NCBI RefSeq assembly: GCF_000149955.1
Contig: NC_030991.1
Coordinates: 2,230,340-2,294,339 of the forward strand
Source of the DNA: Fusarium oxysporum f. sp. lycopersici 4287
Taxonomy: Eukaryota > Ascomycota > Sordariomycetes > Hypocreales > Nectriaceae
DNA: 64,000 nt
Direction of reading: 5' to 3'
The position numbers and the translations under genes are program-made. The notes beneath the pieces are model-generated. The model did not search any database, was not told the origin of the DNA, and saw only the letters and a list, made by a program, of their open reading frames with translations. The first letter of the stretch is position 1. Every line of letters begins with the position of its first letter. Below, piece by piece: positions 32,512-43,416 of this stretch.

Positions 32512-32520
32512 CACCCCCTC
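32512..32520 (-). other. Copia polypurine tract
   Basis: GAGGGGGTG on the element's sense strand directly abuts the 3' LTR, six bases beyond the polyprotein stop. Confidence 0.65.
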
Positions 32521-32525
32521 AGATT

Positions 32526-35500
32526 TCACTCTGTATCAGATGAGATCTGTATATCATCTTGATCAATATCCTCTCCTGAAACGTATTCTGGATCAATCCG
32601 CGATGAGATATCAACCAGACCTAATTGTTTCACGAAATGAAAATGCTTTTCTGCTGAAAGGGGTTTTGTGAAGCCATCTGCAGGCATGTCTGTTGTAGAA
32701 ACCCATTGAACTGTAATTTTGCCGTCTTTATGGATCTGTCTTAGCCAAAAGTTGTGGATATCGATATGTTTTAACTTTGATGTTAGTTGTGGTCGCTCTT
32801 TCTGGACCAGTCCTACTGTTTGTTGATTGTCACAGAGGATGCGTGGTTGGTGTTGTGGATCGAACTGTATCTGTTCGAACAGTCGGTATAGAGCTATAGT
32901 CTCTCTCGCTGTGTGAGACAGCGATAACAGTTCCGCTTCAGTCGTTGACGTGGTTACAGTCTTCTGCTTCGAAGACTGCCACATGATCGCCCCGCTAAAC
33001 AACTTCATGAGATAGCCCTGGGTGGATTTTCGAGTCTCTGGATCATCCGCGAACGATGCGTCGCTTGACTGCTGTAGTACTTCATCATCGCCTGGCTCTA
33101 CCTCTGTAGCATTATCTACAGAGCCTGAGAACTCGATGGCATAGTACTGTGTGGTCTGGAGATATGAGAGAACTCGGTTTGCATACCGCAGGTGTTCAGG
33201 TGAAGGGTTCATTGTGTGCTGGCTTAACTGGCTAGCTGCATAAGAGATATCTGGTCTTGATACTACTGCTGCGTACAGAATCGATCCTACCTTTTCTTGC
33301 ATCTCTGTGATCTGTTGTATAGTGGCTTGTCCTTCGAAAGATTGGGGACGATAGGATGAAGTGAGAGGCGTTGCCGTTCTCATTGACTGATCGATCCCGA
33401 ACTTGACACCGAGTTTGTTGATATATCCATCTTGGCAGATCCAAAGCTTCTTAGCATTGAGGTCTCGGAGGATTCTGATGTTGAGGAAGGAGATTGCTTC
33501 GCCCAAATCTTTGATCTCGTATTTGCTGTGTACTGCTGCTTTGAAATTGTTGACTTGTTGAAGGCATTCAGGTTGCGCGATGATGAGAAGATCATCTACG
33601 TATAGAAAGAGAATGAGTTGAGTCTCATTATTAATGAGGATACAGGGTTCATCTGGGCAATGTTGAAATCCCAGATCTTTAAGAAACGATGCAAGCTCAT
33701 TGAACCAGAGCTTTGGTGACTTACGCAGACCGTAGAGCGCTTTGAGCAGTCTCCAGACCTTTCCTGATTGACCATATCCCGGTGGGCATGTGGTGTAGAT
33801 CTCCTCGTCCATTTCAGCGTTAACGAAGGCGTTCTTGAAGTCAACTTGGTGACATATCAGCCCAAACGCACATATGAGAGCCATCAGAATCCGGAAGCTT
33901 CGATAAGCACCGGTTGCTGCGTAGATGTCTTCACCAGAGTGGTGTTGGAGATCACCTCTGACACAGATGCGAGCTTTGTGACGAATGAGGTAACCTGCAT
34001 CGTCCAGTTTGTAGGTAAAGACCCATTTGAGTGGTAGAACTTGTTTGCCTTCAGGGTAATCGACTAGCTCGAATGTCCCTTTCTCCTTGAGTGACTTGAT
34101 CTCGGCGTCTGAGGCTCGTTTGAAGCCTTGTCTCTCAGGATGCCATTTCAATTGATGCCAAAAGTCAGGAGGTGGAGGCAAGTCCTTTCGTTGGGTTCGT
34201 ATTGAACGTGCTGATGCGAAAGCGTGGGCGAGTTGCTGTCCCAGCTTAGCGCGTTCCAATCGTAGAGCATGAGCGTGTCTTCGCGCTTGCTTATGGATTT
34301 GTTGCCGAGTAAGGCGTGGTTTGAATGTTTCGATTGCATCTTGTCCTTTCTGTGACAATTTGATAATCCTTCCAGAAGTTGTTCTGAGATTCTGGAGCAC
34401 TGAAGCGTCCGTTATCTTTTTCTTTCTGGGTGATCCTAGTTGTATTGTTGTCTGAGGACGTGGTGATGCTTGGTGGAAAATTACTGGACTCGTGGGCCGC
34501 GGCAATGTTGGCGGTTCATCTACGGGTGGTGCAACCTGTATCTCTCCTGCTATTGATCGTTCAGGTGAGATTTGTGGTGTAAGAAGCAATCCTGGTCGGG
34601 ATAGTTCTGCTTCCGGTTGTATCGAAACAGGAACCGAAGTTGCTGTATTCTCCATGATAGACAATGGCTCGATATCCTCTTCTTCGAGATCAACTTCATT
34701 GATCGTGATCGCGAGAGTCTGTCCCGATTCGGGAAGAGTTGTGGCAAGCTGTGGATCGTACATGACTTTCTCATCAACTTGAACATCCCGAGATACAATT
34801 ACACGATCAAGGTGTGGAACCCAAACTTTATAGATATTGGTTGCGTCCAACCCGACAAGCCATCCCATGACTGCATTTTCTTGTAACTTCGCTTTGGCTG
34901 GTCGGGCCTTCTTGTTCTTGATTAAGACGTAGGCAAGCGAACCAATGATTTTGAGATTAGAGAGGTTGGGCTTTCGGCCATGAACCATTTCAAATGGAGT
35001 TTGCCATTGTTTTCGTTGAACTGGGATGCGATTGAGGAGGCGAGTAGCATGAGCAACGATGTAGGGCCAGAGTTTCTGAGGTAGATTTCCCTGTATTCGA
35101 AGCTTGCGAGCGATAGCTATGATCACCCCCCCAGAACGTTCGGCAAGACCGTTCTGATCTGGCGTATCTGGTGGAGATGAGTTGAATGTAATTCCATTCA
35201 TTGCAATGAAATACTTCCATCTCTTTCCCAGACCCTTTTCGCCATCCGATTGGATGTATCGCGTAGTGAAACCCCAGTTGTCATTTGTAATGGCTAGAAA
35301 CTCTTGTGTTATAGAAAGAAGTTCATCTTGATTCTTGTTTGGGAGGTTAAAGGTGATATGGTAAGCTGAGTAGTCGCAATAGAAATGAGCGACCCAGGAG
35401 TCAGCGTTGAATGCTTCCTCCATGTCGATAAGATCAAGGTGTATCTTCTCGAAGGGGTAAGATCCTCTCCACGGTGGTATGCGGGAGATTTGTTGATACG

Positions 35501-37457
35501 CTTGTCCGAGTTGACATTCAGGACAGAGTTCCGACTTTCGTTCGAAGTTGCGAGTCCCGAGTGCGACTCCCTCGACTGCTTGAGGCATGTGTTCAAGAGC
35601 CTCCTTTCGAATATGGCCTAGCCTTGCATGCCAGGTATCCATAGAAGCTGTCGCAACTTGAGGCGTTCTCGATTTAGTAGCCATTGCAAAGGATTGCGCT
35701 GCCTCTTTATGAGATTGAGCCCTGAATATAATGTCCTTGATGTGGGATTCGGCGACTCGAAAAGCACCATGTTTAGTTACTTTAAAGGCATTTGATCCAT
35801 CTGAATATTCCATCCAACAAGTCCTCGTATTGAAATAAAGTCCTTGTTGTTCGAGAGAGTGCGTATTGATGAGGTTCCAATGGAATCCAGGGACATAAGC
35901 AACGTTCTCGAGTTGAATTAGACCTGCGCCTGTTGGAGTGTCGACATGGACCGTGACATTTCCTATGCCTGTGAGGTGCGTGCCTGAGTTGCCAAACTCT
36001 ATGGTTTCATCATCGAGTGGTGTGTAATTAGTGAAGCGAGACAGGTCATTGCAGACATGTGTATCCGCACAATTGTCAAGTCGGAAACAATCACCGTACT
36101 CGTCTTTTGCGGTTGTGCCAAACGCAAACCTTGACGTAACAAATGCGGCTCTTGATTTGGATAGAAATTTATCTGTGCTTGAAGTCTCGTCCTCTGCTAG
36201 ATGCTTGGGTTGATTCTTTGTAATATCTGACGGCCAGAACTTAGGCAAGTCAATATTGCTTCTCTTGAGGTTCCTTTCGATGTTTTCTTTAAGGCGTTTG
36301 CTTCCCTTGACTGTAGTGATGATTTTCGACTGTATTTGAACGATTGGTGTCCATCCCTCTGGCGCACCCGAAGGATTAAGATAATAACACTCAGTGTACT
36401 TGTGGGACATGCCGCAGACGCAATTTCGGAAACCCATGTTCGAGGATGGATGCCCCGTCCGCTGTCTTTTCTGTTGCGGCTGATCCTCTTCGTTCTGCGA
36501 ATCTGAATCATTGCTATGCTTTCTTCCTTGAAGAGTGGCGTGGGCTGCTCGTCCTCTAATAGCTTTTTCCTTTGGTGGTGCCATTGTCCTGAACTGCTTA
36601 ATACAGAATCCGATAGTAATCTTCTTCTCGGAGAGGGTTGGACTGAGTTTGCGGAAGGTCTTGAGTGCTCTATTTACTGTATTCTGAGCTTTCTGAACAA
36701 TGGTGACATCGTCATCTTCACCGTTTTCTTCCTCTTCAGAATCAGTCAAACTTGCGACAGTGGCGGAACCGCTACTGGCATGGTCGGGATTAATCTCGTT
36801 GAGCGCAGTGAGAAACGCATTTGAGATCTTCTCCATGGTTTTTGCAGCCTCCTTGACGAGGTTTTTCTCGCTTTCAACCTGAGCTTCCTTGGACTTCATG
36901 TAGTTGTAGAACGGTGGGTTTACTTCGCGAGATGATTCAATGAATGCATCACAGATCTGCGACTCGCTGAGGTTCTCTATCTTGTAACGTTTAGCGTTGT
37001 TAACGAGAGCAGGCCAGCGGCTGAGCCATTTATCGAGACTGGTGTTGCTAAGGCCCTTCTTAAGCTTTTCAAACTCAGTCCTAACATTCTGCTTCTGGTC
37101 TTTCGCAGTGGGTTGGATGCTATCAGCCAGCGCAATAAGTTTGCCGCGGACATCATGGATTCCGAGGTAGTGCTGCTTGAACTCCTGACACACTGTGAGG
37201 TCAATGCGATCAGAGACCTTGTCGTATTTCTTCCTTTCGCTATTATAGATAGCCTGGAGGCTGTGATATTTCTGGATCGTGTCCTTGCTTGCTGAGTCCG
37301 ATGGTTTGGTCGCAGTGAAGACTAAGTTTTCAATCCCTTCTGGATCACAGTAGCTCCAGACGTCATTGCGCACAGCAAGATCCTCAATAGAGTTGATCCA
37401 GTTGGTCCAGTCCTCGCGGGAGTTAAGCAAGGTGAGATTGTGATCTTTGATCGACAT
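32526..37457 (-). CDS. Copia Gag-Pol polyprotein
   Basis: 1643 residues from ATG 37457; the longer frame to 37475 would need a TTG start. Domains in order: Gag with a Cys/His cluster (CVCGMSHKYTEC) rather than a standard CCHC knuckle; protease-like FRLDNCADTHVCN; integrase zinc region (HARLGHIRKEAL, CPECQLGQA) and core with FEKIHLDLID, YIQSDGEKG and NGLAERSGG; reverse transcriptase with LPLKWVFTYKLDD and LFLYVDDLLII; RNase H with SSDASFADD, TTEAELLSLS and ILCDNQQTV. The order integrase before reverse transcriptase defines Copia. The protease has D-N-C rather than the common D-S/T-G; whether it works is unknown. No stop or shift is seen. Confidence 0.95.
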   Translation of the reverse strand: MSIKDHNLTLLNSREDWTNWINSIEDLAVRNDVWSYCDPEGIENLVFTATKPSDSASKDTIQKYHSLQAIYNSERKKYDKVSDRIDLTVCQEFKQHYLGIHDVRGKLIALADSIQPTAKDQKQNVRTEFEKLKKGLSNTSLDKWLSRWPALVNNAKRYKIENLSESQICDAFIESSREVNPPFYNYMKSKEAQVESEKNLVKEAAKTMEKISNAFLTALNEINPDHASSGSATVASLTDSEEEENGEDDDVTIVQKAQNTVNRALKTFRKLSPTLSEKKITIGFCIKQFRTMAPPKEKAIRGRAAHATLQGRKHSNDSDSQNEEDQPQQKRQRTGHPSSNMGFRNCVCGMSHKYTECYYLNPSGAPEGWTPIVQIQSKIITTVKGSKRLKENIERNLKRSNIDLPKFWPSDITKNQPKHLAEDETSSTDKFLSKSRAAFVTSRFAFGTTAKDEYGDCFRLDNCADTHVCNDLSRFTNYTPLDDETIEFGNSGTHLTGIGNVTVHVDTPTGAGLIQLENVAYVPGFHWNLINTHSLEQQGLYFNTRTCWMEYSDGSNAFKVTKHGAFRVAESHIKDIIFRAQSHKEAAQSFAMATKSRTPQVATASMDTWHARLGHIRKEALEHMPQAVEGVALGTRNFERKSELCPECQLGQAYQQISRIPPWRGSYPFEKIHLDLIDMEEAFNADSWVAHFYCDYSAYHITFNLPNKNQDELLSITQEFLAITNDNWGFTTRYIQSDGEKGLGKRWKYFIAMNGITFNSSPPDTPDQNGLAERSGGVIIAIARKLRIQGNLPQKLWPYIVAHATRLLNRIPVQRKQWQTPFEMVHGRKPNLSNLKIIGSLAYVLIKNKKARPAKAKLQENAVMGWLVGLDATNIYKVWVPHLDRVIVSRDVQVDEKVMYDPQLATTLPESGQTLAITINEVDLEEEDIEPLSIMENTATSVPVSIQPEAELSRPGLLLTPQISPERSIAGEIQVAPPVDEPPTLPRPTSPVIFHQASPRPQTTIQLGSPRKKKITDASVLQNLRTTSGRIIKLSQKGQDAIETFKPRLTRQQIHKQARRHAHALRLERAKLGQQLAHAFASARSIRTQRKDLPPPPDFWHQLKWHPERQGFKRASDAEIKSLKEKGTFELVDYPEGKQVLPLKWVFTYKLDDAGYLIRHKARICVRGDLQHHSGEDIYAATGAYRSFRILMALICAFGLICHQVDFKNAFVNAEMDEEIYTTCPPGYGQSGKVWRLLKALYGLRKSPKLWFNELASFLKDLGFQHCPDEPCILINNETQLILFLYVDDLLIIAQPECLQQVNNFKAAVHSKYEIKDLGEAISFLNIRILRDLNAKKLWICQDGYINKLGVKFGIDQSMRTATPLTSSYRPQSFEGQATIQQITEMQEKVGSILYAAVVSRPDISYAASQLSQHTMNPSPEHLRYANRVLSYLQTTQYYAIEFSGSVDNATEVEPGDDEVLQQSSDASFADDPETRKSTQGYLMKLFSGAIMWQSSKQKTVTTSTTEAELLSLSHTARETIALYRLFEQIQFDPQHQPRILCDNQQTVGLVQKERPQLTSKLKHIDIHNFWLRQIHKDGKITVQWVSTTDMPADGFTKPLSAEKHFHFVKQLGLVDISSRIDPEYVSGEDIDQDDIQISSDTE

Positions 37458-37817
37458 TTTGTGACATTTAGTCAAGAAAAGGATAGCGTCCTTTTTGAAT
37501 TGACTTCTGATTAATGTGTTAGCTTCTTGCTGATTAAAGAGATCATGATTGTTAGATTTTAGGAGTCTTCTCTGTTAAAATCTTTTGCGGGTTTCAAGTT
37601 GCTGTTTCATATCGCTTCATCTGATACATCCGACTATGAACCGGAAACCAGCATTGCGTCAGTCGGCTCAACTTCGTGCCGATTCCCCTGAGGAGATTTT
37701 CAATTTGAGAGAAAGCTCTCATTACGACGAAGTTGATAGCAGAAGACGCTGATGGCGATGGACTTGGCTTGCGGCAGAGAAGATGCTGATCATGATGGAG
37801 AGAGGCAATGAAAGAGT

Positions 37818-37832
37818 CTCCGGGCTCATAAC
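37818..37832 (-). other. Copia primer-binding site, possibly for a half initiator tRNA
   Basis: Next to the 5' LTR the sense strand reads GTTATGAGCCCGG. Its complement GGGCTCATAAC looks like the anticodon arm of initiator tRNA-Met rather than a tRNA 3' end. Priming by a half tRNA-iMet is known for Copia and Ty5. Assignment from memory of the tRNA sequence. Confidence 0.5.
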
Positions 37833-37985
37833 TGTCGCACTAAGCGTGCTTAAAGGTAGAGTGAATATGATGAGCAGCAGCAAAATGTGTTGATTGATGT
37901 CTTAAGTTGTCTCTTGTGCGGGGTATTCCATCCCGCAGAGTTACTTAAAGCATACAGCTAGATTACTAATGCCTACCCTGCGACA
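37833..37985 (-). repeat. Copia 5' LTR
   Basis: Identical to the other LTR over 153 bp. It should hold the element's promoter. Confidence 0.95.
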
Positions 37986-38962
37986 ATAGGAAAGACGGAG
38001 ATGCTGATTCAGAGCGGGGGTAAACTTGCATGACGGGAGGTACAAGGATGTGGGCTCCCATTGGCTAACTGCTGACGGAGTTAGGGTCCGTGGTCTAATT
38101 CGTCGGACGTCTAGCAGTTATGCCCCACCTCGTTTGGCAACCGACCAACTCCTTTAGGTGGGAAATAAAAGGGCGCTAGCATGATATTGAGCAACTGACG
38201 AACTCCAGTTCACCCGCGACAAGTGGTACGATACATCTAAAAACTCGTAAATATGTAAAACCAGCCCCAGATTTTGGTTATAGATTTTGTTACTTAATAA
38301 AGTATAGTAAACGCGATGATAGCTGGTATTTGACTGGAGACTCTGCTTTTGATGTTCTTTAGTTGACAGGGATGGCCTGCACAAAATCCCCAATCAGAGC
38401 TTCACATGAACTGCTGTAGAGAAGCATACCGGCGTAGGTTAGTTATAATATATCCAGAAGTGAATAATTTAATCGCAGAAAGCCAGGATGTTATCTATTT
38501 AGATGCTCAGATATATACAGGTATTTTCATATTAATTATAGCATGTAAATTGACCGCATTGCAGTATAAACCTGGATTTACGTGTTTCGTCAGCCCGTCT
38601 CCAGCAGGAGGGGGAGCTGTATGTATTCGAGGTCCTCGAATGGACCATTACCTCGAGTATCCTTGATAAGGATCTTGTCGAAGCCCCTCGGCTTGATTGT
38701 TGAGCTCTCTTCCTCTGCTGTTGGTCGACAGCGCTGCGGCGTGAGCGCATATTGACGTCACTTCCTGCAACACCGCCCCGCTCCATTACGCTGAGAGGCT
38801 GTCGGTGTTGATGTGGGGTATCATATTCGCCAATCACCAATCACGCAAATAAAGATGGCGAATCCCTGCTCGTTATTACAGTATTGAGTTGATTCACTTC
38901 TATAAAATTGTTGCATTTTTACCTAGTCCCCTACTGCTCTCAATGGTGTTACGCACTCTCAA
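37986..38962. other. intergenic, promoter region of the complete Zn2Cys6 gene
   Basis: No gene recognised. Before the Copia insertion this stretch and 32239-32358 formed the common upstream region of two divergent regulators, about 1.1 kb long. Confidence 0.5.
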
Positions 38963-41389
38963 ATGTCCTCCTCCCCTCCACTACAATCTCTCGCCAACAA
39001 CGGAATACTTTCGAGTGTCCCCGGATTTCGTAGACTTGTACCACTTCCAGTTTCGACTTCTGAGAGCACCAGCTCTGGCTCCGACCAGGGACCATCTCTA
39101 CTATCCCATCTCCGTCCTCGAGCCAACCTGACAAAGATCGCCTGTGAATCGTGTCGGAAACGAAAGGTCAAGGCACGTGCAGAGTTTCACATTTTCATGT
39201 TTCTTCTAGATAGAAATCTGACAAGTTCGGCCCCGCTAACTCGCCATCTCTCCCACGCAGTGCTGTGGCGAACGTCCGAAATGCAGGGGTTGCATCAACA
39301 GGGGTGTCCAATGCCATTACCAGGCTGCAAGCTGGGACCTAAAGCGGAAGTACGATGAGATACGAGAAAAATCCAATATCTATGAACAACTCTGCTACCT
39401 CTTGACGTATCTGCCGGAGCGAGAGGTCCAGGGCATCCTCCGCAGACTTCGCGAGGGCGCCGATGTTGCCACAACCATGCGGCAGGTGAAAGACGGCGAC
39501 CTTCCGCTACAACCAGCATGGGCACCAGGGACACGCCTTCATTATGAGTTTCCTTATTCCACTTCCATGCCTGCTGCTCTATTATCACCGGACAACCCGT
39601 ATCTCGGCTCCACAGTATTCGAAATTACGTCTCACGCTCTGCCGCAGTCAGCAGAGCAAACGGAGGCTTGGGCAAGCCAGCCTGAGACCATCTACATGAC
39701 GCCGTATAACATAGCAGAACTGATGGACCCTTACATACCGAACATCCAAATTTCCAGGTGGACATCAGTTGAGACAGACGATGAGTTGCTGCGAGCACTC
39801 TTGCGAGCATACTTTCTCTATGACTATGCAAATTACACTTGTTTTCAGAAAGACATCTTCCTCCAGGCCATGAGAGACAGCGATACTCGATTTTGTTCTC
39901 CCTTACTTGTCAACGCTGTCCTAGCTGAGGCATGCGTAGGTCACAAGAACGCAATAACACGTAGATTTGCTAATCCGTTACTCAGCATAGTTATCGTAAA
40001 GCCACTCACCGTGCCCAGTACTGGAGACCAGAAACTCTGGGCTACAGGTTCCTCGCAGAGGCGAAACGACTCTGGGCGCTAGAGAGCGGTAAGTGCAAGC
40101 TCACTACTCTACACGCCGCAATGGTGTTGCATGTCATCTATACCATGAATGGGATGGATCAGGTCGGCATATCTTATCTGCTTCAGTCGGTTCAATTGGC
40201 GCAGAGCCTGAAGCTTTTTGCACCGGAGCAAACGGAAGGGAGAACGAAGACTGCCCGTGTATTTACTGCTTGGGCCCTGTATCGCTGGCAATCGTGGGTC
40301 TTCTTACTCTATGTTCTACACAATCTGGGAAAGGCTGATGAATAGGCGATAGATTGCAGGCCTTCCACAATATGAGGGCTTCCCTGATCAGAGGACCTCC
40401 AGCGACGCCTATGCCAGACCTAGACGAGGAACCGTCGTGGTATGGGGAACTCTGGTTAAGATACCCGCCCAGTTCGACACTGGTACCAATGCACTTTGGA
40501 TATGTCTATCGAGCTCAAACGGAACTACGCCGTATTTCAAATGGCATTACCTGTATTATGTTTACGGGCCAAAAAACAGCTCGGAGTTTGCCATCAAGCG
40601 AACTTGATCGTTTACAAAAGGTACTCGACGACTGGTACATTGCTCTCCCAGAACCCATCAAGTCGCACAAGGCAGTGCTACCGTGCCAGCTCATAATGCA
40701 GTAAGTTCCAAAACAGCAATAAGACTATATTGCGCGGGCCTCGAGGTTGACATATAGGCAGCATGGAGTACTGCGTTCTGCTCTTTAAAGTCGCTCAAAT
40801 GGTGCAAGAAGGGATGAAGCCGCCACGCCTATCGACAGGTGTTAAAGCACTTAATAATAACACTCAACATTCTAAAGCTGTTGCATACGCTTTAAGATGC
40901 CTCGAAACTGTACTTCGTCTCTACTACCTACGCCACAGCTTCGAGCACGGCGACACATACCTGACCTATTTCCTCTCCATCCTAGCAAATACGACCATCG
41001 AGAACATGAATAGGGACTCAGTATCCCCAGATGATACGGAAACTCTTAAAATCCTACGTGCAACGCTTCTCCTCGCTGTTAAAGGCCTCTACGACCAAGG
41101 CCAGCACGTATACGTCTCGTCCGCCATGTGCCGGCTGATAAGGGACCGCATGACGAAGGAAGACATGGACGCGCTGAGGCGACACACGACGTGGAAGGAC
41201 GATCAACCGCTGGTCCCACAATATGTTAGATCGACGTTTCCGGTGACAATTGTGATGCTGGAAGAGGATTGGCAGATGGAGACAGTGGAGAATCTGGCCA
41301 AGAAGTATGATCAGTTGGCACTCGAGGCGAATGAGGGTGAAAGTAGTATGGTCATCACGCCGGATGGGAAGTCTGAACAGACTGGATGA
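38963..41389 (+). CDS. Zn2Cys6 (fungal-specific) transcription factor
   Basis: Five exons (38963-39172, 39261-39935, 39986-40293, 40353-40700, 40762-41389) join in exact frame to 722 residues. The zinc cluster is CESCRKRKVKCCGERPKCRG followed by CINRGVQCHY. It spans intron 1, whose donor is GC (AAG|GCACGT) and acceptor CAG; the usual six residues between Cys 2 and 3 require this GC donor. The central part matches the fungal-specific TF domain (TDDELLRALLRAYFLYDYAN, RPETLGYRFLAEAKRLWALE, TTLHAAMVLHVIYTMNGMD). Nuclear DNA-binding regulator, target unknown. A truncated relative lies divergently at 31434-32238. Confidence 0.85.
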
Positions 41390-41683
41390 AAGCTATTGAT
41401 CGACGGACTTGTCCTCCCAGTCAATAAACGCCCATCTGCGAGACAAACAGCAACAGGAAACGAGGATCGACATCAAAACCGGAGGGTAACCTCCGGCGTT
41501 CCAGCCACGTAGTCTTTATTAGATATCGCCCCTCTGGACCGGACCTCTCTTGAACAACACGATCTCGCCTCAGGGGGCAACACTACTTCACTCTGCGGAG
41601 CAAAATCAAATCAGGGTCACTTATGATATCTTTCTCGTCATGTGGAAAGCCTTAGCACGCCTGCAATCCCATCCAGGCTGCTT
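41390..41683. other. intergenic
   Basis: Nothing recognised between the C6 gene and the decayed C6 relic. Confidence 0.4.
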
Positions 41684-42060
41684 ATGTCAAGTAAATACCG
41701 GCCACTGGTTCCTAATACTATACCAGAATCGAGTTTGACGGAGTATATCTCTTGCTCCCAGTCTCAGTCTTCGCTTTCAGGCCACATCAAGATCCCCCGA
41801 GCGGGAACTCGTACGGCCTGCGAATCGTATTGAAAGAAGAAGATGCGCGTAAGACCTCCCTGAATGCGGTTATTGATTTTATATAAGAATTATGTAGCTT
41901 AAGATAAGTGCAGTGCAAAGGCGGCAAGCCTATATAAGCGCTGTATTAAAACTACTATAGATTGCATCTACTGTACCGATAAGTAGGAAAAGAGCATACT
42001 AGCCCTGGAAGGGCGCAATAGCGAGTTGATGACCGAGTTAGAATAGCTATGTAATTTACC
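41684..42060 (+). pseudogene. relic of a third Zn2Cys6 transcription factor
   Basis: From ATG 41684 the frame reads HIKIPRAGTRTACESY, stop, KKKMR, then GTAAGA. The second Cys of the cluster is Tyr (TGT to TAT) and the next Arg codon is TGA (CGA to TGA). After an intron-length gap the pattern resumes: CKGGKPI, stop, then RCIKTTIDCIYCTDK, stop, then EKSILALEGRNSELMTELE, which is the rest of the cluster and linker. All the damage I can define is C-to-T or G-to-A, as RIP or deamination gives. The rest of the gene is absent. Confidence 0.65.
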
Positions 42061-42366
42061 TATTGAGACGTCGTAACATAGACCTACGCTAGTACCATAC
42101 ACACCAACTAAAGTCCCCAATTGGACGCTCCATTTCTTTACGTACAGTAGGTGAAAGGGCGACTAGTGCTGCCTTGGAGCTTCTGGAGCTGGTTACCAAT
42201 CAACCCAATCCAGTCCAATCCTTCGAGAAACCCAAATTTAGTCCAGCCAGTCCAATCCATATTGCCTCCAATCCAATTATATCACTGACTGAGAAGCAAT
42301 AACCAAACTCATAATCATTGAACAAGGGGCCAGTGTAAAGACAAGGCAGGACCAGCTGCTAAAGTA
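42061..42366. other. short spacer with AATCCA-type low-complexity sequence
   Basis: Bases 42205-42290 repeat CAATCCA/CAGTCCAATCC motifs. No gene. Confidence 0.4.
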
Positions 42367-43416
42367 CTACTTAGTCGCCTCGGAAGTGACAGCAGATGCC
42401 TTCATGAATTCCTTGAACATACCGATTAATGAATCCATCTTATTATCCATCTTCGCAGTCATATCCTTCATATCCTTCAGCTGGCTTTCTAGGCTCTCGA
42501 CCCTGTCCTCCAGCTTCCGGAGCATTCGAGTGATGCGCTCCTCCTTGAGCTCCTCCTTGAGCTCCTCCTTGGGTGTCCCCTCGGTGGCGAGAGTAAAGGT
42601 GGCCTCCTCAGCCTTGGCCTCCTCCTTGGGAGGAGGAGGCTTGAAGCTCTCAATGGTCTTCTTATAAGCCTCAGACTCGGTGACGGTGGTAGCGAGCTCC
42701 TTAGCCTCAGCGATCTTGAGTTTCAGCTGGGCGACCCAGTTGTCACGTTCAGCAGTGTTGGCAGCCTTGAAGCTGTGCTTATTGCCCTTGGAGGTGAAAT
42801 GGAACTTGTGGGAGGCATCTATCTCGGGCTCAGTGGCGTCGGCCTGTGGGGCACGTCATTAGAATAAACTATGCACTCTGCAGAGGGTTTTCTTTTGTGG
42901 ATCCGCGGGAGCTTAGCTTACCAGGCTGATGATGCCGGATGGGTTCATTTTGTCGCCGAAGAAGAGGAGACCCTGACCGGTGTGAGAGGCCCAGGCGATG
43001 TTGCTGTGGGCAGTCTCGGCCGACTTCTCGGTCTTAAGGTACTGTGTGAGCGCTTTGGGCTCGAAGGCGTCGGTGCCGAAGAAGAAGAACTCCTTGCTGG
43101 CAATCAGGCTCCTGTGGGGGAATCAAGGTCAGCAAACGGGACATGTGCATCGTGATGCGACGTCGCGGCGTGACGCACGTGCAAGGGCTTACCTGGGGAA
43201 GCTGAAGTCATGAGCCTTGTGGCCCAGATGGCCCTCCTCAATGGGCTTGATCTCCTTGTTCTCAGTCTTGGACTTCTCAGTCTCAGTAGGCTTGTTCTCC
43301 TCAGCGGGCTTGTCCTCGGTGGCGAGAGCCTCGGTGGGGGTCTCATTGACGGGAGCGGGAGTGGTCTCGGGCTTGATCTCCTGAGGGACCTCGACGTTCT
43401 TCTGTTCCTCGGCCAT
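42367..43416 (-). CDS. PH-domain protein, Meu6-like
   Basis: Exons 43416-43193, 43111-42922 and 42843-42367 (introns 81 and 78 bp, GT-AG) give 296 residues. Residues 1-70 are Glu/Pro/Thr-rich and acidic. Residues 75-180 resemble the pleckstrin-homology domain of fungal Meu6-like proteins (SLIASKEFFFFGTDAFEPKA, HTGQGLLFFGDK, HKFHFTSKGNKHSFKAANTA, ERDNWVAQLKLKI). The tail is Lys/Glu-rich and ends in a coiled coil (RMLRKLEDRVESLESQLKDM). Such proteins bind lipids or membranes; the exact role is unknown. The gene looks intact and its codon use is strongly C-biased at third positions, unlike its decayed neighbours, suggesting high expression. Confidence 0.8.

Larger units (their letters stand above)
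32359..37985 (-). mobile_element. full-length Copia (Ty1-type) LTR retrotransposon, very young
   Basis: Two 153-bp LTRs (32359-32511 and 37833-37985) read identical base for base and run TGTCGCAC...CCTGCGACA. The target duplication ATAGG is perfect on both sides (32354-32358 and 37986-37990). The polyprotein frame is uninterrupted. All three facts point to a very recent insertion. It lies between two divergent Zn2Cys6 genes, about 120 bp from the start of the truncated one. Confidence 0.97.
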
